In this document: positions 46,883 to 55,960 of the stretch, piece by piece
How positions within the stretch are numbered: position 1 is the first letter of the stretch
Layout of the letters: each line of letters opens with the position of its first letter
Program-made: the position numbers and the translations under genes
The notes under the pieces: model-generated
The model's input: only the letters and a program-made list of their open reading frames with translations
Told to the model about the DNA's origin: nothing
Databases searched by the model: none
Assembly: GCF_000426825.1 (NCBI RefSeq)
Contig: NZ_AUGC01000010.1
Location: forward strand, 62,001-126,000
Direction: 5' to 3'
DNA from: Thermonema rossianum DSM 10300
GTDB taxonomy: Bacteria > Bacteroidota > Bacteroidia > Cytophagales > Thermonemataceae
DNA length: 64,000 nucleotides

Positions 46883-47614
46883 CTATGATGATGAAATAAA
46901 AGCCGGGTGGGCAGTGAATGCAACCAAACGGTCTTCTTGCAAGACAGGTACTACCGGATAAAGGTCTTCTTGCAGACAGAACTCAATATCTTTTTCTATG
47001 CCCAACCGCTTGAGGCGCTGCACATGCGAGCAGTGGCGCATGATTTCCATTTTATTGTGGCGGTGCAAGCGATACAGGTCGGCAGCCATGAGGGCGGCAT
47101 CGTCTTCTATGGTGGCATGAGGCATGCCTGCCACCACAGCACCGGCAAAGAGCGTATCTTCCATGTTGACACGCCCTTTCCAGCCGGCGCACAAAAGCAG
47201 CACGTCCCGGTTGATTTTCCGGAGAGTATCGATGACCGCCTGTTTGTTCAAAAAAGCCCCTGTCAGTATGTGTGCGGCTTTGCCTTTGACCGCTTCAATA
47301 GCCGTGGTGCCATTGGTGGTGGTAACCACCAGCGTTTGCCCTTTGAGCCGCTCTTGCATATAACTGAAAGGCGAGTTGTCCAAATCGAAGCCTTCTACTT
47401 TTTGCCCGTTTCGTTCGGCAGCTGCCAAATAACCTTTTTGCTGCCATTGACGACAACGCTCTACTTCCTTTACCGGTATGATGGCCTTTACGCCGTGGGC
47501 AAAAGCAGTGACCATGCACGAAGTGGCACGCAGTACATCGATAACTACCACACTCTTGCCCCCCACATCATAGCGGGGCAGCAAGTCCGGCGACATGCAT
47601 ACTTCTATTTTCAT
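46883..47614 (-). CDS. comB: 2-phosphosulfolactate phosphatase-like protein
   Basis: A 243-residue ComB-family phosphatase. It carries the family N-terminus (VEVCM-like MKIEVCMSPDLLPRYDVGGK), VVVIDVLRATSCMVTAFAHG, the tail of the catalytic site (VVTTTNGTTAIEAVKGKAA), and LLCAGWKGRVNMEDTLFAGA. ComB makes sulfolactate in coenzyme M synthesis in methanogens. Bacteria without coenzyme M carry homologs of unclear role; sulfolactate or sulfonolipid metabolism is a guess. It sits in a minus-strand run after gcvT. Confidence 0.88.
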   Translation of the reverse strand: MKIEVCMSPDLLPRYDVGGKSVVVIDVLRATSCMVTAFAHGVKAIIPVKEVERCRQWQQKGYLAAAERNGQKVEGFDLDNSPFSYMQERLKGQTLVVTTTNGTTAIEAVKGKAAHILTGAFLNKQAVIDTLRKINRDVLLLCAGWKGRVNMEDTLFAGAVVAGMPHATIEDDAALMAADLYRLHRHNKMEIMRHCSHVQRLKRLGIEKDIEFCLQEDLYPVVPVLQEDRLVAFTAHPAFISSS

Positions 47615-47632
47615 GCTGCAGTGTTGCTCTTT

Positions 47633-48736
47633 TTATTTTTTTATAAAAGGTGGTTTCACCACTTCTATTGCCAGTTGGCGCCCGCGCATATTCAAGAACA
47701 AGCGTGTGCCTTCTGTTGCCAGTTCGGTAGGAAGATACGCCAAACCAATGCCTATATTGAGCGAAGGTGAGAGTGTGCCGGAGGTTACCGTGCCTACGGT
47801 TTCACCTGCTTCGTTTTGAATTTCGAAGCCTTGCCGGGGCACCCCCCTGTCCAACATTTTGAAGCCGGTAAGGCGCCGCTTAATGCCTTCTTCTTTTTGC
47901 TTTTGCAAAAGCTCATCGGCAATGAAACGTTTGCTGAACTTGGTTACCCAGCCCAAACCGGCTTCGAGGGGCGAGGTGTGGTCGTCTATGTCATTACCAT
48001 AGAGGCAATAGCCCATTTCCAGGCGCAGCGTGTCGCGTGCCCCCAAGCCGGCCGGTTGAATATTGAAGGCTTTGCCTGCTTCAAAGATAGCATTCCACAC
48101 TTCTTCGGCGTGTTGGGCAGGTACATACAACTCGAAGCCGCCCGCACCTGTATAACCGGTTGCCGAAATGATGACTTCACCCACACCGGCAAAAGTGCCG
48201 ATTTCAAAATGATAGTAAGGGATATTGTTCAGACTCACGTCGGTAAGGCTTTGCAGGGCGTCGGCAGCACGCGGTCCCTGCACGGCAAACAGCGCCACTT
48301 CTTCCGACACATTGCGCATGTTGGTTTTCGGGAAGCGGCTACGTTGCTGCTCCAGCCAGTTCCAGTCTTTTTCTATGTTCGACGCATTGACCACCAACAT
48401 GTACTCTTGGTCATCGAGCCGGTACACAAGCAGGTCATCTACGATGCCCCCTTGTTCGTTGGGCAGGTAAGAATATTGCGCCTTGCCTATGCTTAGCTTG
48501 GAGGCGTCGTTGGCGCTTACCCACTGAATGAAATCCAGTGCCTGTTCGCCACTTACCAAAAATTCGCCCATATGCGATACGTCGAAAACGCCCACGTTTT
48601 CACGCACATTCAAATGCTCTTGCTTTTCGGAGCCGTAGCGTACGGGCATTAAAAAACCGCCAAACTCTACCATTTTGGCGCCCATGGCTTGGTGCACATG
48701 CTCCAGCGGTATGTGTTTTACTTCTTGTGCTTGCAT
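47633..48736 (-). CDS. gcvT: glycine cleavage system T protein (aminomethyltransferase)
   Basis: Transfers the methylene group from the aminomethyl-lipoyl H protein to tetrahydrofolate. The 367 residues include the start pattern HQAMGAKMVEFGGFLMPVRYG, the catalytic aspartate region FDVSHMGEFLVSG, SATGYTGAGGFELYVPAQ, and the C-terminal barrel (GIGLAYLPTELATEGTRLFL). Length is normal. gcvH and gcvP are not adjacent. It appears to lead the run gcvT-comB-yfhO-like-smpB with gaps of 18, 22 and 11 bases, so these may be transcribed together. Confidence 0.96.
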   Translation of the reverse strand: MQAQEVKHIPLEHVHQAMGAKMVEFGGFLMPVRYGSEKQEHLNVRENVGVFDVSHMGEFLVSGEQALDFIQWVSANDASKLSIGKAQYSYLPNEQGGIVDDLLVYRLDDQEYMLVVNASNIEKDWNWLEQQRSRFPKTNMRNVSEEVALFAVQGPRAADALQSLTDVSLNNIPYYHFEIGTFAGVGEVIISATGYTGAGGFELYVPAQHAEEVWNAIFEAGKAFNIQPAGLGARDTLRLEMGYCLYGNDIDDHTSPLEAGLGWVTKFSKRFIADELLQKQKEEGIKRRLTGFKMLDRGVPRQGFEIQNEAGETVGTVTSGTLSPSLNIGIGLAYLPTELATEGTRLFLNMRGRQLAIEVVKPPFIKK

Positions 48737-48766
48737 AGATGCGTTGTTTTAAGAAAGATAGTTTTT

Positions 48767-48774
48767 CAAAAATA
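48767..48774 (-). promoter_or_regulatory. candidate -7 element for gcvT
   Basis: TATTTTTG on the minus strand, 30 bases before the gcvT ATG. I found no known glycine-riboswitch pattern in the 86-base gap. Confidence 0.4.
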
Positions 48775-48822
48775 GAAATAATCAAACAAAAAGACACGGC
48801 TTGTCTCTTTTCTTGGAATATC

Positions 48823-49431
48823 TTAGCGCCCGGTGGCAGAGGCAGGACGTATTTTAAAGCTCCTGCGGTGCCATATGGTCAGGCCGTACCGGGCAATGGC
48901 TTGCTTGTGGGCAGGTGTAGGATAACCCACATTCTGCGCCCAGCCATATTGCGGGAATTCAGCTGCAAGACTTTTCATCAAATTATCACGATATACTTTT
49001 GCCAATATCGAAGCGGCGGCAATGGAAGCATACCGTCCGTCGCCTTTTACCACGCACCGGTGTGCTACAAAAGGATAAGGCTTGAAACGGTTGCCATCGA
49101 CCAGTATCAAGTTGGGCGGGGGCGAAAGTTGCGCAAACACTTCGTCCAAGGCACGATGCATGGCCAGAAAGGTAGCTTGCAGTATGTTATAGCGGTCTAT
49201 TTCTTCTACCGATGCTTCGGCAACGGCATAAGCCAGTGCCTGCTGGCGAATGGCTTTGGCCAGTTCGATGCGCTCTTTTTCTTTCAGCTGCTTGGAATCG
49301 TTGAGCAAGGGCAGGTCGAAAGTATCGGGCAGCACCACGGCGGCGGCTACCACCGGACCGGCCAGGCAGCCGCGCCCCACTTCATCAACCCCTACCTCTA
49401 TGCATGTTTGAGTATATCGCGGAAGTAACAT
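48823..49431 (-). CDS. rnhB: ribonuclease HII
   Basis: A 202-residue endonuclease that removes ribonucleotides and RNA from RNA-DNA hybrids. It has the core VGVDEVGRGCLAGPVVAAAV with the acidic metal ligands, the LNDSKQLKEKER motif, LILVDGNRF with another aspartate, and AAASILAKVYRD. Normal length. It is divergent from recG, with a near-perfect promoter in the gap. The C-terminus ends in the basic HRRSFKI-containing tail. Confidence 0.97.
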   Translation of the reverse strand: MLLPRYTQTCIEVGVDEVGRGCLAGPVVAAAVVLPDTFDLPLLNDSKQLKEKERIELAKAIRQQALAYAVAEASVEEIDRYNILQATFLAMHRALDEVFAQLSPPPNLILVDGNRFKPYPFVAHRCVVKGDGRYASIAAASILAKVYRDNLMKSLAAEFPQYGWAQNVGYPTPAHKQAIARYGLTIWHRRSFKIRPASATGR

Positions 49432-49458
49432 CTGTCAATGGCTCACTGATTGAACCAA

Positions 49459-49489
49459 CAAAGGTACACAGAATGCCCCGCAGTAGCAA
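49459..49489 (-). promoter_or_regulatory. promoter of rnhB
   Basis: Minus strand TTG (49489-49487), 20 bases, TACCTTTG (49466-49459), matching both boxes of the Bacteroidota promoter, 27 bases upstream of the ATG. Confidence 0.6.
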
Positions 49490-49529
49490 CGCAGGGCAGG
49501 CAGCGGGCAAGCCTGTCCCTGTTTTTGAG

Positions 49530-49537
49530 TATATTTG
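49530..49537 (+). promoter_or_regulatory. candidate -7 element for recG
   Basis: TATATTTG, 23 bases before the recG ATG at 49561. It lies inside the longer frame that starts at 49450, which supports the shorter start. Confidence 0.45.
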
Positions 49538-49560
49538 TTTGCTTGCAAGCTAAAAAACGC

Positions 49561-51660
49561 ATGGAAAAAAACGCAGCTTCTTTTTGGGATACGCCCATTG
49601 CTTATTTGAAAGGTGTGGGACCACAACGGGCGCAGATGCTCAACACCGAATTGGGAATTTTTACTTTCCGTGACTTGCTGGAGTTCCTGCCCTTTCGCTA
49701 TGAAGACCGCACTTCTTTCAGCACGGTGAAGGCGTTGAACGTCGAAGAAGACCGTTATGTGCAGTTGCGCGGATTCCTGCGTGGTATAGAAGAAGCAGGC
49801 AGCGGCAGCAAACGACGTTTGATTGCCTATTTTCATGACGGCACCGGCACCGTGGAGTTGGTTTGGTTCAAAAAAATAGATTGGATAAGAAAGCAGTTGA
49901 AGCCGGGCGTAGAGTATGTGGTGTATGGGCGCGTGCAGGAGTTTCAGAAGGCGTACTCTATGCCACACCCCGAAATAGAACCTTTTTTGGGCGAAGAGCG
50001 GCTGGGCTTGCGCCCTGTGTATCACAGCACCGACAAGCTGAAACGCAAAGGATTGGACAGCCGTGGCATCAGCCGCCTGATTGCCCATTTGCTGCCTATG
50101 GCATTGCCCCACGTGCAAGACCCCTTGCCGCTGTCCATCCGGCAACGCTATGGCCTGTTGCCCAAAGCAGAGGCATTGGCACAGCTGCATTTCCCAAAAA
50201 ACAAACAGCTTCTGGAGCAAGCACAAACCCGCATGAAGTTTGAAGAAATATTTTTCTTTCAGCTGTATTTGGTGCAAGCCAAGATTTACCGGAAACAGCA
50301 TTTTGCAGGGCAAGTATTGAATAAAGTAGAGCTCTCGCGGCGCTTTATCGAGGAAGTCCTGCCTTTCCGCCTGACAAACGCGCAACGCCGTGTGCTGCGC
50401 GAAATTTATGCCGACATGAAGTCGGGCAGGCAAATGAACCGCCTGGTGCAAGGCGATGTAGGCAGTGGTAAAACTGTGGTGGCTTTTATTGCGGCGCTCA
50501 TTGCCATAGACAGCGGGGCACAAGCCTGCTTGATGGCACCAACCGAAATATTGGCAGACCAGCATTATAAAGGCTTTTGTGAGTTTGCCGAAAAACTGTC
50601 GGTCAAAGTAGCTAAGCTCACAGGCTCTACTCCTCAAAGCGAACGGCGTGCCTTGCTTGCCGCGCTACAAGCCGGCGAAATTGATTTACTGGTGGGCACA
50701 CACGCACTTATCGAAGACAGCGTACAATTCAAAAACTTGGGACTTAGCATCATCGACGAGCAGCACCGTTTCGGTGTGGAGCAGCGCTCCAAGTTGTGGC
50801 AAAAGAACGAAGGTGTATATCCGCACGTGCTGGTGATGACGGCAACGCCCATTCCCCGTACGCTGGCCATGACTTTTTACAGCGATTTGGATGTATCAAT
50901 AATTGATGAACTGCCACCGGGGCGCAAGCCGGTACGCACCATTCACCGCTACGACAAGCACCGCCTGAATGTATTCGGTTTTGTGCGCGAAGAGCTGAAA
51001 AAAGGCAGACAGGCTTATTTTGTCTATCCTTTAATTGAAGAATCGGAAACCTTGGACCTGAAAGACCTCATGGATGGCTATGAAAGCATCCGGCGGGCAT
51101 TCCCCGAGTATCATGTGAGCATCGTGCATGGACGCATGCGCCCGCAAGATAAAGACTATGAAATGCAGCGGTTTGCGCGGGGCGAAACACAAATCATGGT
51201 GGCCACCACGGTGATAGAGGTGGGCGTGAATGTGCCCAATGCCAGTGTCATGGTGATTGAAAATGCCGAGCGCTTTGGCTTGGCTCAGTTGCACCAGCTG
51301 CGGGGCAGAGTAGGGCGGGGCGCCGAGCAGTCTTATTGCATCCTGATGACAAGTAACAAGCTAAGCAGTGAAGCCCGACGCCGTATAAAAACCATGGTCG
51401 AAAGCAACGATGGTTTTGAAATTGCCAATGTGGATTTAGAAATACGTGGTCCCGGCGACATTACGGGCACTCGCCAAAGCGGCGTGAGTTTGATGTTCAC
51501 CAATTTGGCTAAAGACTACCCCATCATCGAGAAAGCCAAAAAGGCAGTGGAAGAACTGCTTTCAACCGACCCGGCTTTGCAGGCACCGGAATATGCGCTG
51601 TTGCGCAAGCACGTGGAAAAACAAGCAGCTGAAAAGCTGAATTGGGCGCGCATCAGCTAA
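49561..51660 (+). CDS. recG: ATP-dependent DNA helicase RecG
   Basis: Fork-reversal helicase for replication restart and recombination. The 699 residues contain the N-terminal wedge/OB domain (PIAYLKGVGPQRAQMLNTEL), Walker A (GDVGSGKTVVAFIAALIA), the DEQHRFG box, TATPIPRTLAM, and the C-terminal helicase domain (VHGRMRPQDKDYEM, VIEVGVNVPNASVM, QLHQLRGRVGRG). The final part (GPGDITGTRQSGV) is the RecG tail. Start at 49561 because the homologous N-terminus and a promoter both sit there. Confidence 0.97.
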   Translation: MEKNAASFWDTPIAYLKGVGPQRAQMLNTELGIFTFRDLLEFLPFRYEDRTSFSTVKALNVEEDRYVQLRGFLRGIEEAGSGSKRRLIAYFHDGTGTVELVWFKKIDWIRKQLKPGVEYVVYGRVQEFQKAYSMPHPEIEPFLGEERLGLRPVYHSTDKLKRKGLDSRGISRLIAHLLPMALPHVQDPLPLSIRQRYGLLPKAEALAQLHFPKNKQLLEQAQTRMKFEEIFFFQLYLVQAKIYRKQHFAGQVLNKVELSRRFIEEVLPFRLTNAQRRVLREIYADMKSGRQMNRLVQGDVGSGKTVVAFIAALIAIDSGAQACLMAPTEILADQHYKGFCEFAEKLSVKVAKLTGSTPQSERRALLAALQAGEIDLLVGTHALIEDSVQFKNLGLSIIDEQHRFGVEQRSKLWQKNEGVYPHVLVMTATPIPRTLAMTFYSDLDVSIIDELPPGRKPVRTIHRYDKHRLNVFGFVREELKKGRQAYFVYPLIEESETLDLKDLMDGYESIRRAFPEYHVSIVHGRMRPQDKDYEMQRFARGETQIMVATTVIEVGVNVPNASVMVIENAERFGLAQLHQLRGRVGRGAEQSYCILMTSNKLSSEARRRIKTMVESNDGFEIANVDLEIRGPGDITGTRQSGVSLMFTNLAKDYPIIEKAKKAVEELLSTDPALQAPEYALLRKHVEKQAAEKLNWARIS

Positions 51661-51669
51661 ACACAAGCT

Positions 51670-53727
51670 TCAATACTCTATGCCCACCACAATGACATCG
51701 TCGATTTGTGGAGTTTTGCCACGCCAGCGCTCAAAGGTGGCAAACAAAATGTCTTTTTGCTCTTGCATCTGATAAGACGATATATCCACAAGCAAGCTCT
51801 CGAAGCGTCTTTTGGAGAATTTTTTCCGGCTCATGCCATTAAACTGATCCATGAAGCCATCGCTGAACATATATAACTTGTCACCGGGATGCAGGGCAAT
51901 GGTTACCTCATCAAACGATTTATTCTGCTGGGCATAACCGGCAATGAGGTCGCGGCTGGTTTCCCATTGCTGCAACTGCCGGTTACGAATGAGCCACAGG
52001 GGGCGCTCGGCACCCGCAAAAGTGAGCACATCTTGGCTTTTGTCAATCTTGCATAACGCCAGCACCATGCCGTCATAGCTTTGTCCTTGTTTCCGCTCTG
52101 TATCGTCTTGCCCAAGTTGGGCGCGCAAATAGGCATCCAAGCGTTCCAGTACTTCCTTGGGGCTTTGTGTTTTTTGTTGTATGACCACGCTATCCAGGGC
52201 ATTTTTAGCCAGCAAAGCCATGAAGGCACCCGGCACACCGTGACCGGTGCAATCACCCACTGCAACCCATACGGTACTGTTTTCTTCATATACCCAATAA
52301 AAATCCCCGCTGACTATTGCCTTGGGCAGATAAAGCACGAAGCCATCCCGGAATACCCGTTTCAGCTCTTTTTCCGGCGGAAGCACCGCCGTTTGTATTC
52401 GCTTGGCATAATTCAGGCTGTCCATCATGCTTTGGTTAAGCTGTGTCATGTATTCTTTTTGCATTTGCAGCTCAATGGTACGCTCTTGCACACGCGTTTC
52501 CAAAGTAGCGGAAAGGCGCTCGGCTCTATGAAACGCATCAGAAAAAATTTGTGCAAGGGCTATAGACTGCGTCAGCAAGAAAAGAAACATGCCCATTGAG
52601 GCTGTATTGCCATAGGGCAGTGGCACTACACCAAGGAAAAAGAGCACTTCCAGCCCCACCAAAAGCGCCACCGAAATGTAGCCCAGCATGAGCCAAGAAG
52701 CGCCACTGCGTTTTTTACGCCAGGCTTTGTAGGTAAGTACAATCACATAGGGATACACAAAAACAAGCATCAGATACAAGACCGGCAGCAGGTAGCCGTA
52801 AATGTAAGCAGGCATCAACAAAGTAATCAGCATCATGAGCCCGGAAAGCAATAATACCAGGCGCTCTACCTTACGCCTTCCCTGCATGGGGAAAAGGCTA
52901 TGCACAAACAAGACGGTAAGAGGTGTGCCTAACAACACACTTAGAACTTCCAGCCGGAGTAGCACATGAAATGAAGCAGCAGGAAGCAAATCAAAAACCA
53001 CTTGAGTGCCGGAGTTGACAATGGGGATTCGAATCAAAAAAAGCAAGCAAGCTAAGGCAAGGTAAACCACAGCCCTTTTGTGGTAGGTGGGCATAAAGAA
53101 ATAGAGCACCAGGTGATAAAAAAACATAAAGAAAAGCGCCCCCATGACGAATATTTCCCATTGGCGCCCGCGATTGAACTTTTGCTTCATGGCTGCCCGG
53201 GTGCCTATCATGATAGGCAAATACACCCCCGAGCGGTTGTAATGAAAATTGCTTGCCTGGATGACTATATGCAAGGTGTCGCCCAGCGATTTGGGCAGGC
53301 TGACCCACCGCCGGCGATAGTCAGGCACTTCCTTTTCCCGGCTTGTGGCCGGCATGCCGCCTTTTGCCAAGGTGTCGCCATTGACAAGAAGCAGATAAGC
53401 ACTGCTGATGTTGGGCACTTCCAGCATCCATTCGTCTTGGCAGGCAGGCAAAACCACTTGAAGATAGTAGGTGCCGTACCCAAAGACGCTGTACCCATAA
53501 TCCCCCCAATCGGCAGGTAAGTAAAAAAGCGTATCCGGTTTTTGTTTTGCAAGATCCGGAAAGCCAAGATGGCGCTGCCAAAAGAAAGCCCAAGGACCAT
53601 GAAGCGTTTGTATTTCCAGACTGTCTTTTACATGAAACGTAGCTGTTTTTTGCTGACCGAAAACCGGCAAGCTTGGGCGCATCAAGCATGCACAGAGCAG
53701 CAATATGTATAGCATGCGCTTTTGCAT
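51670..53727 (-). CDS. 7TM-DISM receptor with SpoIIE-type PP2C phosphatase domain
   Basis: A 685-residue signalling protein. After a signal peptide (about residues 1-25, PVFGQ) comes an extracytoplasmic jelly-roll 7TMR-DISMED2-like domain, then seven membrane helices (about residues 185-395), a coiled coil (RVQERTIELQMQKEYMTQLN), and a PP2C/SpoIIE phosphatase (FVLYLPKAIVSGDFYWVYEE, VGDCTGHGVPGAFMALLAKN, GDKLYMFSDGFMDQF). Such proteins sense an outside ligand, probably a carbohydrate, and dephosphorylate an anti-sigma antagonist. Its ATG overlaps the nuoD stop by one base. Confidence 0.9.
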   Translation of the reverse strand: MQKRMLYILLLCACLMRPSLPVFGQQKTATFHVKDSLEIQTLHGPWAFFWQRHLGFPDLAKQKPDTLFYLPADWGDYGYSVFGYGTYYLQVVLPACQDEWMLEVPNISSAYLLLVNGDTLAKGGMPATSREKEVPDYRRRWVSLPKSLGDTLHIVIQASNFHYNRSGVYLPIMIGTRAAMKQKFNRGRQWEIFVMGALFFMFFYHLVLYFFMPTYHKRAVVYLALACLLFLIRIPIVNSGTQVVFDLLPAASFHVLLRLEVLSVLLGTPLTVLFVHSLFPMQGRRKVERLVLLLSGLMMLITLLMPAYIYGYLLPVLYLMLVFVYPYVIVLTYKAWRKKRSGASWLMLGYISVALLVGLEVLFFLGVVPLPYGNTASMGMFLFLLTQSIALAQIFSDAFHRAERLSATLETRVQERTIELQMQKEYMTQLNQSMMDSLNYAKRIQTAVLPPEKELKRVFRDGFVLYLPKAIVSGDFYWVYEENSTVWVAVGDCTGHGVPGAFMALLAKNALDSVVIQQKTQSPKEVLERLDAYLRAQLGQDDTERKQGQSYDGMVLALCKIDKSQDVLTFAGAERPLWLIRNRQLQQWETSRDLIAGYAQQNKSFDEVTIALHPGDKLYMFSDGFMDQFNGMSRKKFSKRRFESLLVDISSYQMQEQKDILFATFERWRGKTPQIDDVIVVGIEY

Positions 53728-54944
53728 CAGCGATCTACTTCGCCCATGACCAAATCCAGGGAGCCGACAATGGCCATCAGGTCTGCCAGCATAACCCCCC
53801 GGCACAACTCAGGCAACACCGATAAGTTCACAAAACAGGCCGAGCGTGCCTTGCAGCGGAAAGGAATATCGCTGCGCCCGTCGCTACGAAAGAAAAAGCC
53901 CAGTTCGCCCTTGGGGTTCTCGGCTCGCACATAGAAATCCATGGCTTTGGGGCGTATTTTTTTAGGCACCATCGCTTGCGGATCAAAGGCGGGGCTTCGT
54001 TTGTGCTCTTTTTCAAGGCGCTCCACACATTGCTCTATGATTTTGATGGACTCATAGCATTCGAGCAAGCGCACATAGGTGCGGTCCCAGCAGTCGCCCG
54101 TGGTGCCCATGAGCCCTTGCCCTATGGGAATATCGAATTCCAATTCAGGATAAACGGAATAGCCCTCTACGCGCCGCAAATCATAGGCAAGCCCCGAGGC
54201 ACGCAGCATAGGACCACTCACGCCATAGTTGATGGCTACCGGCAGTGGCAACACCCCCACGTGGGCCGTGCGTTCAATGAAAATCTTATTTTCAATCAGC
54301 AACTGTTTTACCTCGTCAAGCCTTGGTTTTAAATAATGAACGAACTCCCTGCATTGGGCTTCAAAGCCTACGGGAAGGTCATAAAACAGGCCGCCTACCC
54401 ACAGGTAGTTGTAAAGCATGCGCGCGCCGCTTACCCACTCCAGCAAGCGCAGGATATGTTCCCGGTCGCGCATCAGCCATAGAAAAGGCGTAAAGGCGCC
54501 GATATCCAGCCCGTAGGTACCTATGGCAATAAAATGCGAAGCCAGCCGGTTCAGCTCGGCAACCAACACCCGGATGTATTCCACCCGCTTAGGTATCTGC
54601 TCATGAATACCAAGCATGCGCTCGACACCCATCACAAATGCATGTTCCGAATTCATGGCAGCCACGTAGTCCATGCGGTCAACAAAGGGAATGATTTGGT
54701 TGTAGGGCAGCGATTCGGCATGCTTTTCAAAGCAACGATGCAGGTAGCCAATATGCGGAACGACTTCTTTGACTATTTCGCCATCGGTGAGGACCTCCAA
54801 GCGCAGTACACCATGCGTGGAAGGGTGCTGCGGTCCTATATTCAGTAACATCTCTTCCGTGTGCAGACACTTTTCATCGATTTTATTGGGTTCTGAGGCA
54901 GAGAAGTGACTGTCTTGGTATTGGTATTCAATGCGACGACTCAT
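53727..54944 (-). CDS. nuoD: NADH-quinone oxidoreductase subunit D
   Basis: A 405-residue 49-kDa-type subunit that helps form the quinone site of complex I. It has the motif MLLNIGPQHPSTHGVLRLEV, HIGYLHRCFEKHAESLPYNQ, and the conserved C-terminal ADLMAIVGSLDLVMGEVDR. Start MSRRIEYQYQDS at 54944, preceded by an exceptionally good Shine-Dalgarno. No other nuo gene is adjacent: it is flanked by the DISM phosphatase and, divergently, an NlpC/P60 gene. That isolation is unusual, as nuo genes normally form one operon. Confidence 0.96.
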   Translation of the reverse strand: MSRRIEYQYQDSHFSASEPNKIDEKCLHTEEMLLNIGPQHPSTHGVLRLEVLTDGEIVKEVVPHIGYLHRCFEKHAESLPYNQIIPFVDRMDYVAAMNSEHAFVMGVERMLGIHEQIPKRVEYIRVLVAELNRLASHFIAIGTYGLDIGAFTPFLWLMRDREHILRLLEWVSGARMLYNYLWVGGLFYDLPVGFEAQCREFVHYLKPRLDEVKQLLIENKIFIERTAHVGVLPLPVAINYGVSGPMLRASGLAYDLRRVEGYSVYPELEFDIPIGQGLMGTTGDCWDRTYVRLLECYESIKIIEQCVERLEKEHKRSPAFDPQAMVPKKIRPKAMDFYVRAENPKGELGFFFRSDGRSDIPFRCKARSACFVNLSVLPELCRGVMLADLMAIVGSLDLVMGEVDR

Positions 54945-54950
54945 AAGGTG

Positions 54951-54957
54951 ACCTCCT
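54951..54957 (-). promoter_or_regulatory. strong Shine-Dalgarno of nuoD
   Basis: AGGAGGT on the minus strand, 6 bases before the nuoD ATG. Such a full match to the anti-Shine-Dalgarno is rare in this phylum and fixes the start at 54944. Confidence 0.7.
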
Positions 54958-55037
54958 GTTGTAGATGTATTAAAATAAGAATTTTTTATTAGTTTGTACA
55001 AGTAAAAGGAATGCTATTCGTCAATGAAGTTGGAATT

Positions 55038-55520
55038 ATGACTCAATCACGTATTAGGTACTTGCTGCCGGTCTTGCTTGCTTGCTTCTTGGCAAGCTGT
55101 GCCGCACAGAAAAAGAGCTCCGGCAAATCTACACAAGGAAATGAAGAGGTGGTACGCGAAGCCCAAAAATATTTGGGGCGCCCTTATCAGTATGGCGGCA
55201 CAGGCAACCGGGGGTTCGACTGCTCCGGTTTGGTGTGTACCGTGTATAAAAAGGTAGGTGTGGATTTGCCCCGAACGGCTTCCGAACAGATGAAGGTGGG
55301 CAGGCAAGTGAGTGTACGCGAAGCCCGCCCCGGTGATTTGGCTTTTTTCAAGCCTTCTAAATCCAGCCGGAAAGTAACGCATGTAGGCATTGTAAGTCGT
55401 GTGGAGTCGCCCGATAAGATATGGTTTATTCATGCATCTACCAGCCGGGGCGTTATTGAAAGCAGCATGACAGAAGGTTATTGGAAAAATCTGCTGCTTC
55501 AGCTAAGAAGGATTAGGTAA
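55038..55520 (+). CDS. NlpC/P60-family peptidoglycan hydrolase lipoprotein
   Basis: A 160-residue lipoprotein: signal residues 1-20 end in LASC. The C40 peptidase domain has the catalytic cysteine in GFDCSGLVCTVYKK, the histidine in VTHVGIVSR and the polar third residue in FIHAST. It cuts stem peptides (gamma-D-Glu-diaminopimelate bonds). The start at 55038 (MTQSRIRYLLP) is preferred over 55011 because the signal is then at the N-terminus. Divergent from nuoD. Confidence 0.92.
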   Translation: MTQSRIRYLLPVLLACFLASCAAQKKSSGKSTQGNEEVVREAQKYLGRPYQYGGTGNRGFDCSGLVCTVYKKVGVDLPRTASEQMKVGRQVSVREARPGDLAFFKPSKSSRKVTHVGIVSRVESPDKIWFIHASTSRGVIESSMTEGYWKNLLLQLRRIR

Positions 55521-55591
55521 TTCTTTTACTTTTTGGTATTTTCATGCATACACAAATTCAAAAATTTACTTTACCCTAAACACGCGTACCT

Positions 55592-55870
55592 ATGGAAACA
55601 GTAGAAAGCTTCGTAAAGAAAATGGCAGCAGAGCTGCAAATAGATGAAGAAAAAGCGCATCAGGCTTTTCAGTTGAGCCTGGCTTTTGTGAAAGCGAGAG
55701 TGGGCAATGCCGTCCACGTAAAAATTGACAATGCCGTTACCGGTGAGCCGGAGCCAACATTCAACGATAAAATCGAGGACTTTGCCGAAGAAGCTGCCGA
55801 CACCTTTGAAAAGGTAAAAGAGGCTGCCGGCAAGAAGTTCGAAGAGTTCAAAAAAAGATTTACTTCATAA
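55592..55870 (+). CDS. small acidic helical protein of unknown function
   Basis: A 92-residue protein, METVESFVKKMAAELQIDEE at the start, then a short beta-like segment (VHVKIDNAVTGEPEPTF) and an alanine/lysine-rich helix (AEEAADTFEKVKEAAGKKFE). No signal peptide. The helical tail with repeated Glu/Lys resembles stress-linked YtxH/CsbD-like small proteins in composition only. It is followed by a terminator, so it is a single unit or ends a unit with the NlpC/P60 gene. Function unknown. Confidence 0.7.
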   Translation: METVESFVKKMAAELQIDEEKAHQAFQLSLAFVKARVGNAVHVKIDNAVTGEPEPTFNDKIEDFAEEAADTFEKVKEAAGKKFEEFKKRFTS

Positions 55871-55893
55871 CTTTCCGGTGTGCCTTATCGTAC

Positions 55894-55931
55894 AAGCCTT
55901 GTAGCAATTACACTTGCCTGCAAGGCTTTTT
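55894..55931 (+). terminator. terminator after the 92-residue gene
   Basis: Stem AAGCCTTG / CAAGGCTT (55894-55901 and 55921-55928) followed by five T. Confidence 0.7.
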
Positions 55932-55960
55932 GCTTCCATTTATGATACTCTAAAAAAGAA

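Noticed and set aside
53022-53036. GGATTCGAATC, which looks like a tRNA T-arm
   Set aside because: It lies inside the coding sequence of the DISM phosphatase and no acceptor or anticodon stem is found around it.
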